The notes beneath the pieces were generated by a model. The model saw only the letters and a list, made by a program, of their open reading frames with translations, did not search any database and had not been told where the DNA came from. Made by a program: the position numbers and the translations under genes. Positions 32,758 to 41,497 of a stretch of 46,802 bases of DNA are shown here, piece after piece (position 1 is the first letter of the stretch; each line of letters begins with the position of its first letter). The stretch is from an uncultured Paracoccaceae bacterium (GTDB taxonomy: Bacteria; Pseudomonadota; Alphaproteobacteria; Rhodobacterales; Rhodobacteraceae). The stretch is taken from contig CATOSU010000008.1 in NCBI GenBank assembly GCA_951812615.1, positions 1-46,802 of the forward strand. Direction: 5' to 3'.

Positions 32758-33456
32758 ATGGCTCGTATTGTTTCAATGTTGGCGTTGAGCGCGCTTCTGC
32801 TGGGCTCGGCGGTTGCCGCGGAAGAGGGGGACGCGCGGCAGATCACCGTCACCGGGCACGGGCAGATTGCCGCAGCGCCGGACATGGCCACCGTGACTGT
32901 CGGGGTCACCCATGCCGAACGCGAAGCGCGGGCCGCGATGTCGGTCGTGTCCGCCAGTGTGGCGAGGATCCTGGAGCGGCTGACCGCCGAGGGGATCGAC
33001 CCCCGCGATGTGCAGACCCGGCGGCTGACGCTGAACCCGCTGTGGTCGAACCGGTCATCCGTCAGCAAGGATAACCCCGAAATCACCGGGTTTTCGGCCA
33101 GCAACATGGTGATGGTGCGGGTGCGTGACCTGAACCGGGTCGGGGATATACTGGACGCGCTTCTGGGCGACGGAGCCAACGAGTTTCACGGTCTGAGCTT
33201 TGGTCTGCAGGATCCCGACCCGCTGGCCGACGACGCGCGCCGCGCGGCGGTGGCGGATGGCATCGCACGGGCGCGGCTGCTGGCGGAAGCTGCCGGCGTG
33301 ACGTTGGGACCGGTGCAGTCGATTTCGGATCACGGTGGCGAGCCGCGCCCGCAGATGATGGAAATGGCGTCGGCCCGCGGTGGTGCGATGCCTGTGGCGG
33401 GGGGTGAGGTTACGGTTCAGGCGACGGTGACAATGGTGTTTGTCATCGGCGAATGA
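32758..33456 (+). CDS. SIMPL (DUF541) domain exported protein
   Basis: The 232-residue protein begins MARIVSMLALSALLLGSAVAAEEGD, a Sec signal peptide cut after AVA. The mature part is a SIMPL domain: QITVTGHGQIAAAPDMATVTVGVTHAER, then the AMSVVSASVARILERLTAEGID helix, and FSASNMVMVRVRDLNRVGDILDALLGDGAN. Bacterial SIMPL proteins are periplasmic oligomers whose exact role is unsettled; links to oxidative stress are reported. The ATG at 32758 has a strong GGAGG site (32747-32751). A longer reading is open from 32704 but lacks the signal peptide logic. Confidence 0.88.
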   Translation: MARIVSMLALSALLLGSAVAAEEGDARQITVTGHGQIAAAPDMATVTVGVTHAEREARAAMSVVSASVARILERLTAEGIDPRDVQTRRLTLNPLWSNRSSVSKDNPEITGFSASNMVMVRVRDLNRVGDILDALLGDGANEFHGLSFGLQDPDPLADDARRAAVADGIARARLLAEAAGVTLGPVQSISDHGGEPRPQMMEMASARGGAMPVAGGEVTVQATVTMVFVIGE

Positions 33457-33471
33457 TTGCCGATGGCGATC

Positions 33472-33828
33472 TTAGCCGGGCCAGTCATCGATGATCCAGT
33501 TCAGATGGTTTTCCTCGGCAACGAAGTCAGCCAGCGCGGTGTCGGTGTCGCCGGAATGGAAACAGAAATCGTTCAGCAGGATGTCGTCCGGGGTGGTGTT
33601 CATCGCCGTGAACACGGTCGTGCCCCCGGCCATGGAGATGCGGGTGTGTGACCCGGACACGACAACTTCCATGCCGATTGCCGAAAGTTCAGCCTCCGTG
33701 ACATCGGCCAGCGTGACCTTGGCAATCAAGTCTCCGCAGGAGGTCCGCCCAGAGACATGGCCCATGGCGGTGAACAGCAGAAAGTCGCCATTTTCAATAT
33801 CGAATTCGCCGATAACGATGCCGGCCTG
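33472..33828 (-). pseudogene. C-terminal remnant of a large exported calcium-binding (RTX-like) protein
   Basis: An open stretch runs from just after an in-frame stop at 33829-33831 to the stop at 33472, about 118 codons. It begins without a convincing start (AGIVIGEFDIENGDFLLFTAMGHV) and then reads TLADVTEAELSAIGMEVVVSG and GTTVFTAMNTTPDDILLNDF. This resembles the final domain of Roseobacter hemolysin-type calcium-binding proteins, where a DFD..ND-type strand precedes a last beta-sandwich. The first ATG is at 33765 (97 residues). No RTX nonapeptide repeats are left. I read it as the decayed 3' end of such a gene; a short independent protein is possible. Confidence 0.4.
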
Positions 33829-34143
33829 TTATGCCGGGCGGCCGGCCGATGTGTCTGCTCAGTCGGCGGCTCCGTTCACCGGGTCTTTGGAATGGTCATC
33901 CAGACGTCAACACCGTCGCCAGGCCAGCCCTTCCTGGTGCTGGCCGATGAACCTCGCGCGGTTTGCGCCGCCGGCATCCGGTCGGAATACCGTGCGTTCG
34001 GCAGATCCCGGGGGATGATATTGAGTTCTGTCAGGATGTTGAGGCTGCGGGCTTCGGTGCGGATGTGAAAATCCACCTTGGTCCGATGCCAATCGAAATG
34101 ACTTCAACAATAAGGGGCGGCCCGATGGGCCGCCCGTCGTGGG
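33829..34143. other. Decayed or unrecognised stretch between the RTX-like remnant and metY
   Basis: On the reverse strand a frame is open from 34103 to the stop at 33876, with a GTG at 34076 giving 66 residues. It reads EARSLNILTELNIIPRDLPN, then ARYSDRMPAAQTARG and ends VDVWMTIPKTR. Its third codon positions are mostly G or C, as in real genes of this genome, but I do not recognise the product and no strong ribosome site precedes it. It may be another gene fragment. The metY terminator hairpin lies at 34115-34135. Confidence 0.35.
34115..34135 (-). terminator. Terminator hairpin after metY
   Basis: GGGCGGCCC (34115-34123) and GGGCCGCCC (34127-34135) form a perfect nine-pair stem with a three-base loop. 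Read on the reverse strand it lies eight bases after the metY stop and is followed by CTTATTGTTG, a short U-rich tail. Confidence 0.75.
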
Positions 34144-35436
34144 TTAGGTCGCCGCGTTCAGTGCGCGGTCCAGATCCTCTATGAGATCGTCGGCATCCTC
34201 GATCCCGATCGACACCCGCACCACGTTGGGCGCGGCGCCGGCGGCCTCCTGCTGTTCCGGGGTCAGCTGCCGGTGCGTGGTCGAGGCCGAGTGGATGACC
34301 AGCGACCGCGCATCGCCCAGATTGGCGACGTGGCTGAAGATTTCGAGGTTATTCACCAGCTTGACACAGGCGTCGTACCCGCCCTTGACCGCGAAGGTGA
34401 AGAGCGCGCCGGCTCCTTTCGGGCAGACCGATTTGATCCGGTCGAAATAGGGTGAGGAGGGCAGGCCGGCATAGGTCACGAAATCGACGCGGGGGTCCTT
34501 TTCGAGCCATGCTGCAACTTTCTCGGCGTTTTCCACGTGCCGCTGCATACGCAGGGACAGAGTTTCGATCCCCATCAGCGTGTAATGCGCCGCCTGTGGG
34601 TTCATTGTCATCCCAAGATCGCGCAGCCCGATGGCAATGCTGTGGAAGGTGTAGGCCAGCGGACCAAAGGTTTCGTGGAATTTCAGCCCGTGATAGGCTG
34701 GCTCGGGCTGGCTGAGCGACGGGAACTTGTCGCTGGCGGACCAGTCGAACGTGCCGCTGTCCACGACGCAGCCGCCGGTGACGGTGCCGTTGCCGGTCAG
34801 ATATTTGGTGGTCGAATGCACGACCAGCGTGGCACCGTGATCGATGGGCCGGCACAGATAGGGCGTAGCGGAGGTGTTGTCGACGACCAGCGGGATTCCG
34901 GCATCGTCCGCGATCCCGGCGATCGCCTGCAGATCGGTGATGTAGCCGCCCGGGTTGGCGATGGATTCGCAGAAGATTGCGCGCGTGTTGTCGTCGAAGG
35001 CGGCCTTGACCGCGTCCAGATCGTCGGTATCGACGAAGGTGGCCGACCAGCCGAAGCGTTTGATGGTCTGGCTGAACTGAGTCACCGTTCCGCCGTACAG
35101 CCGGGTTGACGCGACGATGTTCATGCCCGGCTGCATCAGCGGGAAAAGCGCCATGATCTGCGCCGCGTGACCAGACGAGCAGCACACCGCGCCAACACCG
35201 CCTTCGAGCGTTGCCACCCGTTCCTGCAGCACCGCCACCGTGGGGTTCGTCAGGCGCGAATAAATAAACCCGACTTCCTGCAGGTTGAACAGCGCCGCGG
35301 CGTGTTCGGCGTCGCGAAACACGTAAGCCGTGGTCTGATAAATCGGGGTCTGGCGGGCGCCGGTCGCCGGATCGGGGCGTGCGCCTGCATGGATCTGCAG
35401 CGTGTCGAAGCCGTAGGTGGGGCCGTCCTTGGTCAT
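34144..35436 (-). CDS. metY: O-acetylhomoserine sulfhydrylase (homocysteine synthase), Cys/Met-metabolism PLP enzyme
   Basis: MetY makes homocysteine from O-acetylhomoserine and sulfide. The 430-residue protein begins MTKDGPTYGFDTLQIHAG, then TGARQTPIYQTTAYVF and IYSRLTNPT, hallmarks of the O-acetylhomoserine branch of the Cys/Met PLP family. The Schiff-base lysine is in VVHSTTKYLTGNGTVTGG. Its length exceeds the roughly 390 residues of MetB/MetZ, which supports MetY. The ATG at 35436 follows a GGAGGAAAT site; a reading further upstream is open but unsupported. A hairpin terminator follows. Confidence 0.93.
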   Translation of the reverse strand: MTKDGPTYGFDTLQIHAGARPDPATGARQTPIYQTTAYVFRDAEHAAALFNLQEVGFIYSRLTNPTVAVLQERVATLEGGVGAVCCSSGHAAQIMALFPLMQPGMNIVASTRLYGGTVTQFSQTIKRFGWSATFVDTDDLDAVKAAFDDNTRAIFCESIANPGGYITDLQAIAGIADDAGIPLVVDNTSATPYLCRPIDHGATLVVHSTTKYLTGNGTVTGGCVVDSGTFDWSASDKFPSLSQPEPAYHGLKFHETFGPLAYTFHSIAIGLRDLGMTMNPQAAHYTLMGIETLSLRMQRHVENAEKVAAWLEKDPRVDFVTYAGLPSSPYFDRIKSVCPKGAGALFTFAVKGGYDACVKLVNNLEIFSHVANLGDARSLVIHSASTTHRQLTPEQQEAAGAAPNVVRVSIGIEDADDLIEDLDRALNAAT

Positions 35437-35562
35437 TGAGATTTCCTCCGCGTGATTTGCAACAGGGTTAGGCGAAAGCCCGGATGAGGACAATCACTGG
35501 TTTGTCCCGGCGGGGCGCAGCTTGGCTCTGCCGGAAACCGGACGGCGCGAATTCGGATTGAA

Positions 35563-35584
35563 ACGGGCGGGTGTGACGCCCCGT
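35563..35584 (-). terminator. Probable terminator after the DxD glycosyltransferase-like gene
   Basis: Directly after the stop at 35585, the reverse strand forms a stem from ACGGGGCG and CGCCCGT with one bulged G and a seven-base loop, followed by TTTC. The U-tract is short, so confidence is moderate. Confidence 0.5.
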
Positions 35585-36589
35585 CTATCGCATCCAGAAG
35601 CCTTCGGATTTGATCCGGTTTCGGATCGCCTGTTCCTTGCGGGGCAGGTTGTCGCGATCAAAGAGCGCGCGCACCTTGTGCCCGCGTTTTTGGTAGATCA
35701 TGCGCAGCATGGGTTCGTAGGATTTGAGAACCTTCTTGATCTTGTTGGGGGCCGTGACCTCTTCGAGAACCTCGACCACCCGGTCGCTTTCGCGCGCATA
35801 GAGCAACGGCAGCATCCGGTAGTGGCAGGTGATGTCGCCATCCAGCAGACCGTCGGGCAGCGTGTCGCGCCCGCCGCCCAGGCCATGAATGACCAGCGGC
35901 AATACAACCTGATCCAGCCACGGATCGAGCGACTGGCACACCAGCTCGCGGGGCGGGTTCGACTGTACCGACCGGGCGTAGGTCAGAAACCGGTTCCCGA
36001 AGACGCGCGGGCATTTGTAGAAGAAGAACCCGGCGTTGAAGTAGAGGTAGCGCCGCCAGAATTCATCGGGCCATGCGGGATCGAGGCTGGTTTCGAAATC
36101 CAGGCCAAACCGGTCATAGAGCGATTTCCAGATCGCGGTGTATCCCGGCCCGTAAAGTTCGATCGTGGGCCATGTGCCTTCGCGGCGCAGCGAGGCGGTG
36201 GGGCGGTCGAAATCAAAGGGCACTGTTGTCAGGTCGCCGGTGACCAGCGTGTCGGTGTCGAAGAACACGAAGGGTTCGCCCTCGGGCAGGGCGCGCAGCG
36301 CCTCGATCTTGTTGCCGTAGGGATACATCTGACCGAAGGTTTCGGATGCGAAAGGCAGAATTTCGGCGTCCAGCCGGGTCAGCGCCTCCAGTACATCGGA
36401 TTGCCGGATCGACGGGTCATGCAGCCAGTTCGGCCCGGGCTGGGGCACGGAGACGAACAAACGGCCGCTGAAATCCGGCGACATCTGCCGCAACGAGGCG
36501 GCAAACAGCAGCGCCTCGTATTGCAGGCGCCCGGTCTGACCGACGACCATGATGTTGAAATCTTTGCCCGCTGCCGGTTTCTTTGCCAT
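35585..36589 (-). CDS. Glycosyltransferase-like protein with DxD motif
   Basis: The 334-residue protein begins MAKKPAAGKDFNIMVVGQTGRLQYEALLFAASL and has YGNKIEALRAL followed by FVFFDTDTLVTGDL (Asp111-Thr-Asp113). This order, with a Lys in front of a DxD on a buried strand, is the core of GT-A enzymes of the GT8 type that bind a nucleotide sugar through Mn2+. No signal peptide is seen. The C-terminal part carries YFNAGFFFYKCPRVFGNRFL, the usual acceptor-side segment. The acceptor is unknown; the enzyme may modify a lipid or a protein. The ATG at 36589 was preferred over one 66 codons upstream whose leader is low-complexity. Confidence 0.65.
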   Translation of the reverse strand: MAKKPAAGKDFNIMVVGQTGRLQYEALLFAASLRQMSPDFSGRLFVSVPQPGPNWLHDPSIRQSDVLEALTRLDAEILPFASETFGQMYPYGNKIEALRALPEGEPFVFFDTDTLVTGDLTTVPFDFDRPTASLRREGTWPTIELYGPGYTAIWKSLYDRFGLDFETSLDPAWPDEFWRRYLYFNAGFFFYKCPRVFGNRFLTYARSVQSNPPRELVCQSLDPWLDQVVLPLVIHGLGGGRDTLPDGLLDGDITCHYRMLPLLYARESDRVVEVLEEVTAPNKIKKVLKSYEPMLRMIYQKRGHKVRALFDRDNLPRKEQAIRNRIKSEGFWMR

Positions 36590-36702
36590 AATCTGACCTG
36601 TCCGCGGTGTTCCGCGTCTGCTCTTTCGACCAGTATACGCCGGGAATTCGGGCGCAAAACCCCTCAGACGCGGAGAAATGAACTCAATTTCGGGAGGAGC
36701 CG

Positions 36703-37215
36703 GTGTTCGAAGTGTTTTTGACCATTCTAGCAATGGCGGCGCAGGCCGGTGGAACGGGTGCCGATGGTGAGGCGATCGCGGCGACAAGCGGCGCAGCCGG
36801 AGTGGCGGTCGGCAGCGCGGCGGGAGTGCAGGCGCTGATCGCCGAGCCGCAGGACCCCAGCGGGCGGTTCACAACGGCGGTCGAGGTCAAACCGATCCTG
36901 ACCGCGACGCGGGGCAACTGGGTCGCGGTGCGGGAGTATGGCGGGCAGGATCTGCTCTATGTCACGCATCTGTGGTCGTGGCGCTGTGGTCTTCTGGAGA
37001 TACGGATTGGTCTCAACGGGGCCGCGCCCGAGGTCTGGCCGCTGCCGGCGTGCCACATGGATCAGCCGATGCCGGGCGTGGTTCTGGAACAGGACGGGTT
37101 GCCGTACCGGGGGTTCGAGGCCGGGTCGATCCGGTCGGTGGAGGTTCAGATCACCTATGACGACCTGAGCACCGATACCGCGACATTCGAACGCTCGGCG
37201 GTGTTAATGCCGTGA
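36703..37215 (+). CDS. Exported protein of unknown function
   Basis: The 170-residue protein starts at a GTG (36703) after a GGGAGGAG site and reads MFEVFLTILAMAAQAGGTGADGEAI, a short signal peptide. A Gly/Ala/Ser-rich linker follows, then a compact domain (VKPILTATRGNWVAVREYGG, LLYVTHLWSWRCGLLEIRIGLNG, EVWPLPACH) with two cysteines that may pair. I cannot assign a family. It is divergent from the glycosyltransferase-like gene, and its stop touches the stop of the convergent AEC transporter gene. Confidence 0.72.
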   Translation: MFEVFLTILAMAAQAGGTGADGEAIAATSGAAGVAVGSAAGVQALIAEPQDPSGRFTTAVEVKPILTATRGNWVAVREYGGQDLLYVTHLWSWRCGLLEIRIGLNGAAPEVWPLPACHMDQPMPGVVLEQDGLPYRGFEAGSIRSVEVQITYDDLSTDTATFERSAVLMP

Positions 37216-38145
37216 TCAGGGGATCACACTGAGCCAGACCCAGACCGTGAGAACCGAGATCGCGGTTGCCATCAGGACCGACGAGGCGGCCACGCGCGTG
37301 GCGCGGCCGTACATGCTGGCAAAGATATAGGTGTTCACTCCGGGCGCCATCGCCGCTGTGAGAACGGCGGAACGGAACAGATCCTGCGGCAGGTTGAGGG
37401 TGGCCCCGAACAGCCAGACCAGCGCGGGGTGCACCAGCAGGGTGATCGCCACGACCCAGGTGATCACGCGCAGATCGCCTTCGGGTTTGTATTGCGACAG
37501 AATACCGCCCAGCGCGACCAGCGCGCAGGGCAGGCCGGCCCGGCCAACGAGGTCCAGCGCATCGTTGATCGTGCCGTGGACCGGAATGGCAAGGATGTTG
37601 ACGACAAAGCCTGCCGCGATCGACAGGAGCAGCACGTTTCTGAAGGTGGAGGTCAGGACCGCGGCGATGATGGCACGGCCGCCGTCGCCGCGGTTGCGGA
37701 CAATTTCCATCGCGGTGACACCGATGCTGTAGCAGATCGGCGAATGCAGTGCGATGATGGCATAGTTGCCGGTCAGCGCGTCCGGGCCATAGGCGCGTTC
37801 GGTGATCGGCAGGCCCAGCAGGACCGAGTTCGAGTAGAGACAGGCAAATCCGATGGCCACGCAGTCGCCCCAGTCGCGCCGGAAAATCAGCCGCGTTCCG
37901 AACAGGCCCAGACAAAAGCAGATCGTCGCGCCGCCGAAGAAGCTGACCTGCAGGGCCGGGTTGAGCGCGGATTCCAGATCCAGCGAGGCAACGGCGAGAA
38001 ACAGCATGCAGGGGATGGCGAAGCCCTGGGCGAATTTCATCAGCCCGTCGATATGGGTCTGGGTGAAATAGCCCAGTCTTGCGCTGACATAGCCGCCGCC
38101 GATCACCAGAAAGACGGGCAGGACGACATCGATCAGTGCCTGCAT
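37216..38145 (-). CDS. AEC family transporter (auxin efflux carrier-like)
   Basis: The 309-residue membrane protein has about ten hydrophobic helices in two five-helix halves: MQALIDVVLPVFLVIGGGYVSARLGYF near the start and TLLVHPALVWLFGATLNLP towards the end, with LTAAMAPGVNTYIFASMYG as a hallmark. Members export or exchange small organic anions such as malate or malonate. It is the last gene of the seven-gene reverse operon: it starts seven bases after the metallo-hydrolase stop. Its substrate is unknown. Confidence 0.9.
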   Translation of the reverse strand: MQALIDVVLPVFLVIGGGYVSARLGYFTQTHIDGLMKFAQGFAIPCMLFLAVASLDLESALNPALQVSFFGGATICFCLGLFGTRLIFRRDWGDCVAIGFACLYSNSVLLGLPITERAYGPDALTGNYAIIALHSPICYSIGVTAMEIVRNRGDGGRAIIAAVLTSTFRNVLLLSIAAGFVVNILAIPVHGTINDALDLVGRAGLPCALVALGGILSQYKPEGDLRVITWVVAITLLVHPALVWLFGATLNLPQDLFRSAVLTAAMAPGVNTYIFASMYGRATRVAASSVLMATAISVLTVWVWLSVIP

Positions 38146-38152
38146 GCGCGGC

Positions 38153-38950
38153 TCAGATTGTCAAGCTGAGGGTCATGCCGTCATAGGCTGGAATGACCGT
38201 TTCGGGCGTGTCGTTCCGGACCGCTTGGTAGTCCATGTCGATATGCATGTTGGTCAGGATGGCCTGACGCGGTTTTGCCCGTTCGATCCAGTCCAGCGAC
38301 TGTTGCAGATGCGAATGTGTCGGGTGCGGGGTGCGGCGCAGGGCGTCGAGGATCCAGATGTCGAGGCCTTGCAGGACTTCCCACGCGGCGTCGTAAATTT
38401 CCGCGACGTCCGGCAGGTATGCAAGGCCGCCAATGCGAAACCCCAGCGAGTCGATGGATCCGTGACCCACCTTGAACGGCCGGAACGGGACTGGGCCGCC
38501 GGGGCCGTCCACCTCGAAAGGGCCGTCTATGGTCTTCATGTTCAGGATCGGCGGGTAGGGTGAGCCTTCGGGCTGAACGAAGGCGTAGCCGAACCGCGAC
38601 AACAGCGCGTTCTGGGTATCGCCGTCAGCCCAGGCCGGCAGCCGCGCGCGCATGTTGAAGACGATCATGCGCAGGTCGTCGATGCCGTGCACGTGGTCGG
38701 CATGGGAATGGGTCCAGACCACGCCATCAAGCCTTCCGGTGCCGGTGTCGAGCAGTTGGCTGCGGATGTCGGGCGTGGTGTCGATCAGGACCGAAGTCGT
38801 GCCGTCCGGGCCGTCCCGTTCCACCAGCATCGAACAGCGGCGGCGGTAGTTTTTCGGGTTGTCCGGATCGCAGTCGCCCCAGCGGCCGCCGAGCCGGGGC
38901 ACGCCGCCCGAAGATCCGCAGCCGAGGATGGTAAACCGCAACTCTGCCAT
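38153..38950 (-). CDS. MBL-fold metallo-hydrolase, PhnP-like phosphodiesterase
   Basis: The 265-residue protein begins MAELRFTILGCGSSGGVPRLGG and has the metal-binding motif THSHADHVHGIDDLR (HxHxDH). A later HPTHSHLQQSLDW and TNMHIDMDY supply further ligands. The GCGSSGGVPR start and CDPDNPKNYRRRCS cysteine segment match PhnP-type cyclic phosphodiesterases. In the tmk-holB-tatD operon context its target may be a cyclic nucleotide or RNA end. Its ATG shares one base with the tatD stop (TGATG), so translation is coupled. Confidence 0.9.
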   Translation of the reverse strand: MAELRFTILGCGSSGGVPRLGGRWGDCDPDNPKNYRRRCSMLVERDGPDGTTSVLIDTTPDIRSQLLDTGTGRLDGVVWTHSHADHVHGIDDLRMIVFNMRARLPAWADGDTQNALLSRFGYAFVQPEGSPYPPILNMKTIDGPFEVDGPGGPVPFRPFKVGHGSIDSLGFRIGGLAYLPDVAEIYDAAWEVLQGLDIWILDALRRTPHPTHSHLQQSLDWIERAKPRQAILTNMHIDMDYQAVRNDTPETVIPAYDGMTLSLTI

Positions 38951-39756
38951 CAGGCGGCAGCCCTGTGCGCGGTCACCTTGGAAAACAGCCGGTCGAAATT
39001 GGCCTGTGTGCGGGCGGCGAACTCGGGATAGTCCATGCCGAACACGTCCGCACCGACACGGGCGGTGTGTGCGGTGAAGGCCGGTTCGTTGCGTTTGCCG
39101 CGATGCGGTGGCGGGGCAAGGTAGGGCGCATCGGTTTCGACAAGGATGCGGTCCACCGGGGCTGCCGCGAAGATGTCTCGCAGGTCCTGGCTTTTGGGGA
39201 AGGCGGCGATGCCGGACATCGACAGGTAGAACCCCAGGTCGAGTGCGGCGCGGGCCAGCCCGGCACCGGAGGAAAAGCAATGCATGACGCAGTCATAAGC
39301 GCCGTTGCCGTGTTCCTCGGTCAGGATCCGGGCCATATCGTCATCCGCCGCGCGGGCGTGGATGATCAGCGGCAGGCCGGTCCGCCGGGCGGCTTCGATA
39401 TGAATGCGCAGGGAGGTCTGCTGAACCCTGGCGCTTTCGGCGGTATAGTGATAGTCCAGCCCGGTTTCGCCGATACCGACGAATTTCGGATGTCCGGACA
39501 GCGCGACCAGCTCTTCGACGCTGGCCAGCGGTTCGGAGGCCGCGCTCATCGGGTGGGTGCCCGCGGCGTAGAAGACCGGGGCGTAGGCCTCGGCAATGGC
39601 GCGGACGTTGGGTTCCTGCGACAGCTTTGTGCAGATCGTCACCATCCGGGTCACGCCAGCGCCTTCGGCGCGGGCGATAATGTCATCCAGCTGGCCCTCG
39701 AAATCGGGGAAATCGAGGTGGCAGTGGCTGTCGGTGATTTCGGGTGTGTCGGTCAT
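38950..39756 (-). CDS. tatD: TatD family metal-dependent hydrolase (DNase)
   Basis: The 268-residue protein starts MTDTPEITDSHCHLDFPDFEGQ with the HxH metal motif. GIGETGLDYHY with Glu, LPLIIHARAADDD with His, and ILVETDAPYLAPPPHRGKRNEPA then follow, the full set of TatD amidohydrolase signatures. Such enzymes act as 3'-5' exonucleases on DNA or RNA. It overlaps holB by four bases and the metallo-hydrolase by one. Confidence 0.94.
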   Translation of the reverse strand: MTDTPEITDSHCHLDFPDFEGQLDDIIARAEGAGVTRMVTICTKLSQEPNVRAIAEAYAPVFYAAGTHPMSAASEPLASVEELVALSGHPKFVGIGETGLDYHYTAESARVQQTSLRIHIEAARRTGLPLIIHARAADDDMARILTEEHGNGAYDCVMHCFSSGAGLARAALDLGFYLSMSGIAAFPKSQDLRDIFAAAPVDRILVETDAPYLAPPPHRGKRNEPAFTAHTARVGADVFGMDYPEFAARTQANFDRLFSKVTAHRAAA

Positions 39757-40874
39757 GGGCGGGCGGCAACATCCTGTATCCTGAAGACCGTATCTAGGAC
39801 CAGTGCGGCAGGGTCAAGGTTGACCGCCAGACCGTGGCGGGTGCGCCCGCTGATCTCGGCGGCCACGGTGGCCCAGGCCCGTCCGCGCGCCGCGTCCGGC
39901 GCGAGCCGGCAAAGCAGGTCCGCCTCGCAGGGGGCGGCCTCGGGTGATGGCGGCAGGCCGCTTGCCCCGGTGCGCGCCAGCCGCGCCAGCAGGATGTTGG
40001 TGAGGTCCAGCAGCAGGCGGAACCGGTCGCCGGCATTGCGCTGGGCAGCAGCCTCGGCCAGCGCCAGCGCCCGGGGACGGTCCAGCCGTGGCAGGCTGTG
40101 CAGGATCGCGATCAGTTCGGCGTAAATATCGAGCCCGCCAAGGTTCATCAGGCGCAGCGCGTCCCCGGCCGATCCCTGCGCCAGTGCGGCCAGCGCGTCG
40201 CGCTGTGCCGGCAGGTCGGCCCCGGCCTGTGTCAGCACGGCGGCCAGATCGTCGGGCGACAATTCGGTCAGCCGCAGGGTCCGGCAGCGCGACCGGATCG
40301 TCGGCAACAGGCGCGAGGGCTGATGCGAGATAAGCAGCAGTGTTGTGCGTGCGGGTGGTTCTTCGAGCATTTTCAGCAGCGCGTTGGCGGCCGATGTGTT
40401 CAGTTCGTCCGCGGCATCGACAATGACCACGCGCCGGCCGCCATCGGTTGCGGTCAGGCCGAAGAACCTGCTGAGCCTGCGGATGTCGTCGACAACGATC
40501 TGATCGCGCATCCGCCCGGTTTTTTCGTTGGCGCTGCGGGTGATGGCGGCCAGACCCGGATCCGACCCGGCAAGGAGCCGGTGCGACACCGGGTGGTCGG
40601 GCGCTATGTCCAGCGTTTCGGGTGGCGGCGGGGCGCCGAACAGCCCGTCCTCCTGCGCCTCGGGCGTGGCAAGCAGAAACCGGGCGATGCGCCAGGCCAG
40701 CGTCGCCTTGCCCACGCCGCGCGGCCCGGTGATCAGCCAGCCGTGGTGCAGGCGCCCGGAATTGAACGCTTGAAGGAAGGCGTCCTCGGCCGTGGGCTGG
40801 CCGATCAGCCGTGCCGCTTCGCGCGGGTGCGGGGCGCCCGGCGCCTGATCGGGGGCTGGAAGTTCGTCGCTCAT
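39753..40874 (-). CDS. holB: DNA polymerase III subunit delta'
   Basis: Delta' is part of the clamp loader that opens and closes the beta clamp on DNA. The 373-residue protein has an AAA+ Walker A-like GPRGVGKATLAWRIA (about 50-64), VVIVDAADELNTSAANALLKMLEEPP, and the SRC motif in TIRSRCRTLRL that triggers neighbouring ATPase sites. The long N-terminal part (ARLIGQPTAEDAFLQAFNSGRLHHGWLITGPRG) is as expected for alphaproteobacterial HolB. It overlaps both tmk and tatD by four bases. Confidence 0.95.
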   Translation of the reverse strand: MSDELPAPDQAPGAPHPREAARLIGQPTAEDAFLQAFNSGRLHHGWLITGPRGVGKATLAWRIARFLLATPEAQEDGLFGAPPPPETLDIAPDHPVSHRLLAGSDPGLAAITRSANEKTGRMRDQIVVDDIRRLSRFFGLTATDGGRRVVIVDAADELNTSAANALLKMLEEPPARTTLLLISHQPSRLLPTIRSRCRTLRLTELSPDDLAAVLTQAGADLPAQRDALAALAQGSAGDALRLMNLGGLDIYAELIAILHSLPRLDRPRALALAEAAAQRNAGDRFRLLLDLTNILLARLARTGASGLPPSPEAAPCEADLLCRLAPDAARGRAWATVAAEISGRTRHGLAVNLDPAALVLDTVFRIQDVAARP

Positions 40875-41497
40875 CTCAGCGCGGAGCTTACCGCCTTGTG
40901 CACGTCCGCGGCCACCGATTCCATGTCGCGCCCGCCGTCAATCACGCGGAACCGGTCCGGATGCGCCTGCGCCAGTTCGAGAAACCCGGCGCGCATGCGA
41001 CGTTGCAGGTCGGGACCGAAATCTTCGAACCGTTCCTCGGTGCCCTGCCGGCCCAGCGCGCGGGTCAGCCCGGTATCCGGGTCCATGTCGATGAGAATGG
41101 TCAGGTCCGGTTCGCGCGAGATCATCAGATCGTGCAGCGCATCGACCTTTTCGCGCAGATCGCCGCGCGACAGGCCCTGATACATGCGCGTGCTGTCCGC
41201 GAACCGGTCGCAGATCACGATCTGACCGGCGGTCAGCGCCGGTTCGATCGTGCGTTCGAGATGGTCGCGGCGGGCGGCGGTAAAGAGCAGCAACTCGGTT
41301 TCCGCCGACCAGCGGTCCGGGTCGCCTTCGAGCACCAGCCGCCGGATTTCCTCGGCCCCCGGGGAGCCGCCCGGTTCGCGGGTCAGGATCACGTCATGCC
41401 CGTCGGCGCGCAGACGGTCGGCCAGCATCCGGGCCTGCGTCGATTTTCCCGAACCGTCGATGCCTTCGAAGGTGACGAAGGCGCCCCTGGCGGTCAC
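40871..41497 (-). CDS. tmk: Thymidylate kinase
   Basis: Tmk phosphorylates dTMP to dTDP for dTTP supply. The 208-residue enzyme has the P-loop FEGIDGSGKST (about 10-20), LTREPGGSPGAEEIR with the DR/EPGG motif, ICDRFADSTRMYQG with the catalytic DRF, and LTILIDMDPDTGLTRALGR. The lid ends RGDMES-like before a helical tail. It overlaps the carboxypeptidase gene (upstream) and holB (downstream) by four bases each. Confidence 0.96.
   Translation of the reverse strand: MTARGAFVTFEGIDGSGKSTQARMLADRLRADGHDVILTREPGGSPGAEEIRRLVLEGDPDRWSAETELLLFTAARRDHLERTIEPALTAGQIVICDRFADSTRMYQGLSRGDLREKVDALHDLMISREPDLTILIDMDPDTGLTRALGRQGTEERFEDFGPDLQRRMRAGFLELAQAHPDRFRVIDGGRDMESVAADVHKAVSSALR

Noticed and set aside
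35437-35584. Possible SAM riboswitch upstream of metY
   Set aside because: A GTGATT/AATCAC stem is present on the metY strand, but the conserved core bases of SAM-II or SAM/SAH riboswitches could not be found.
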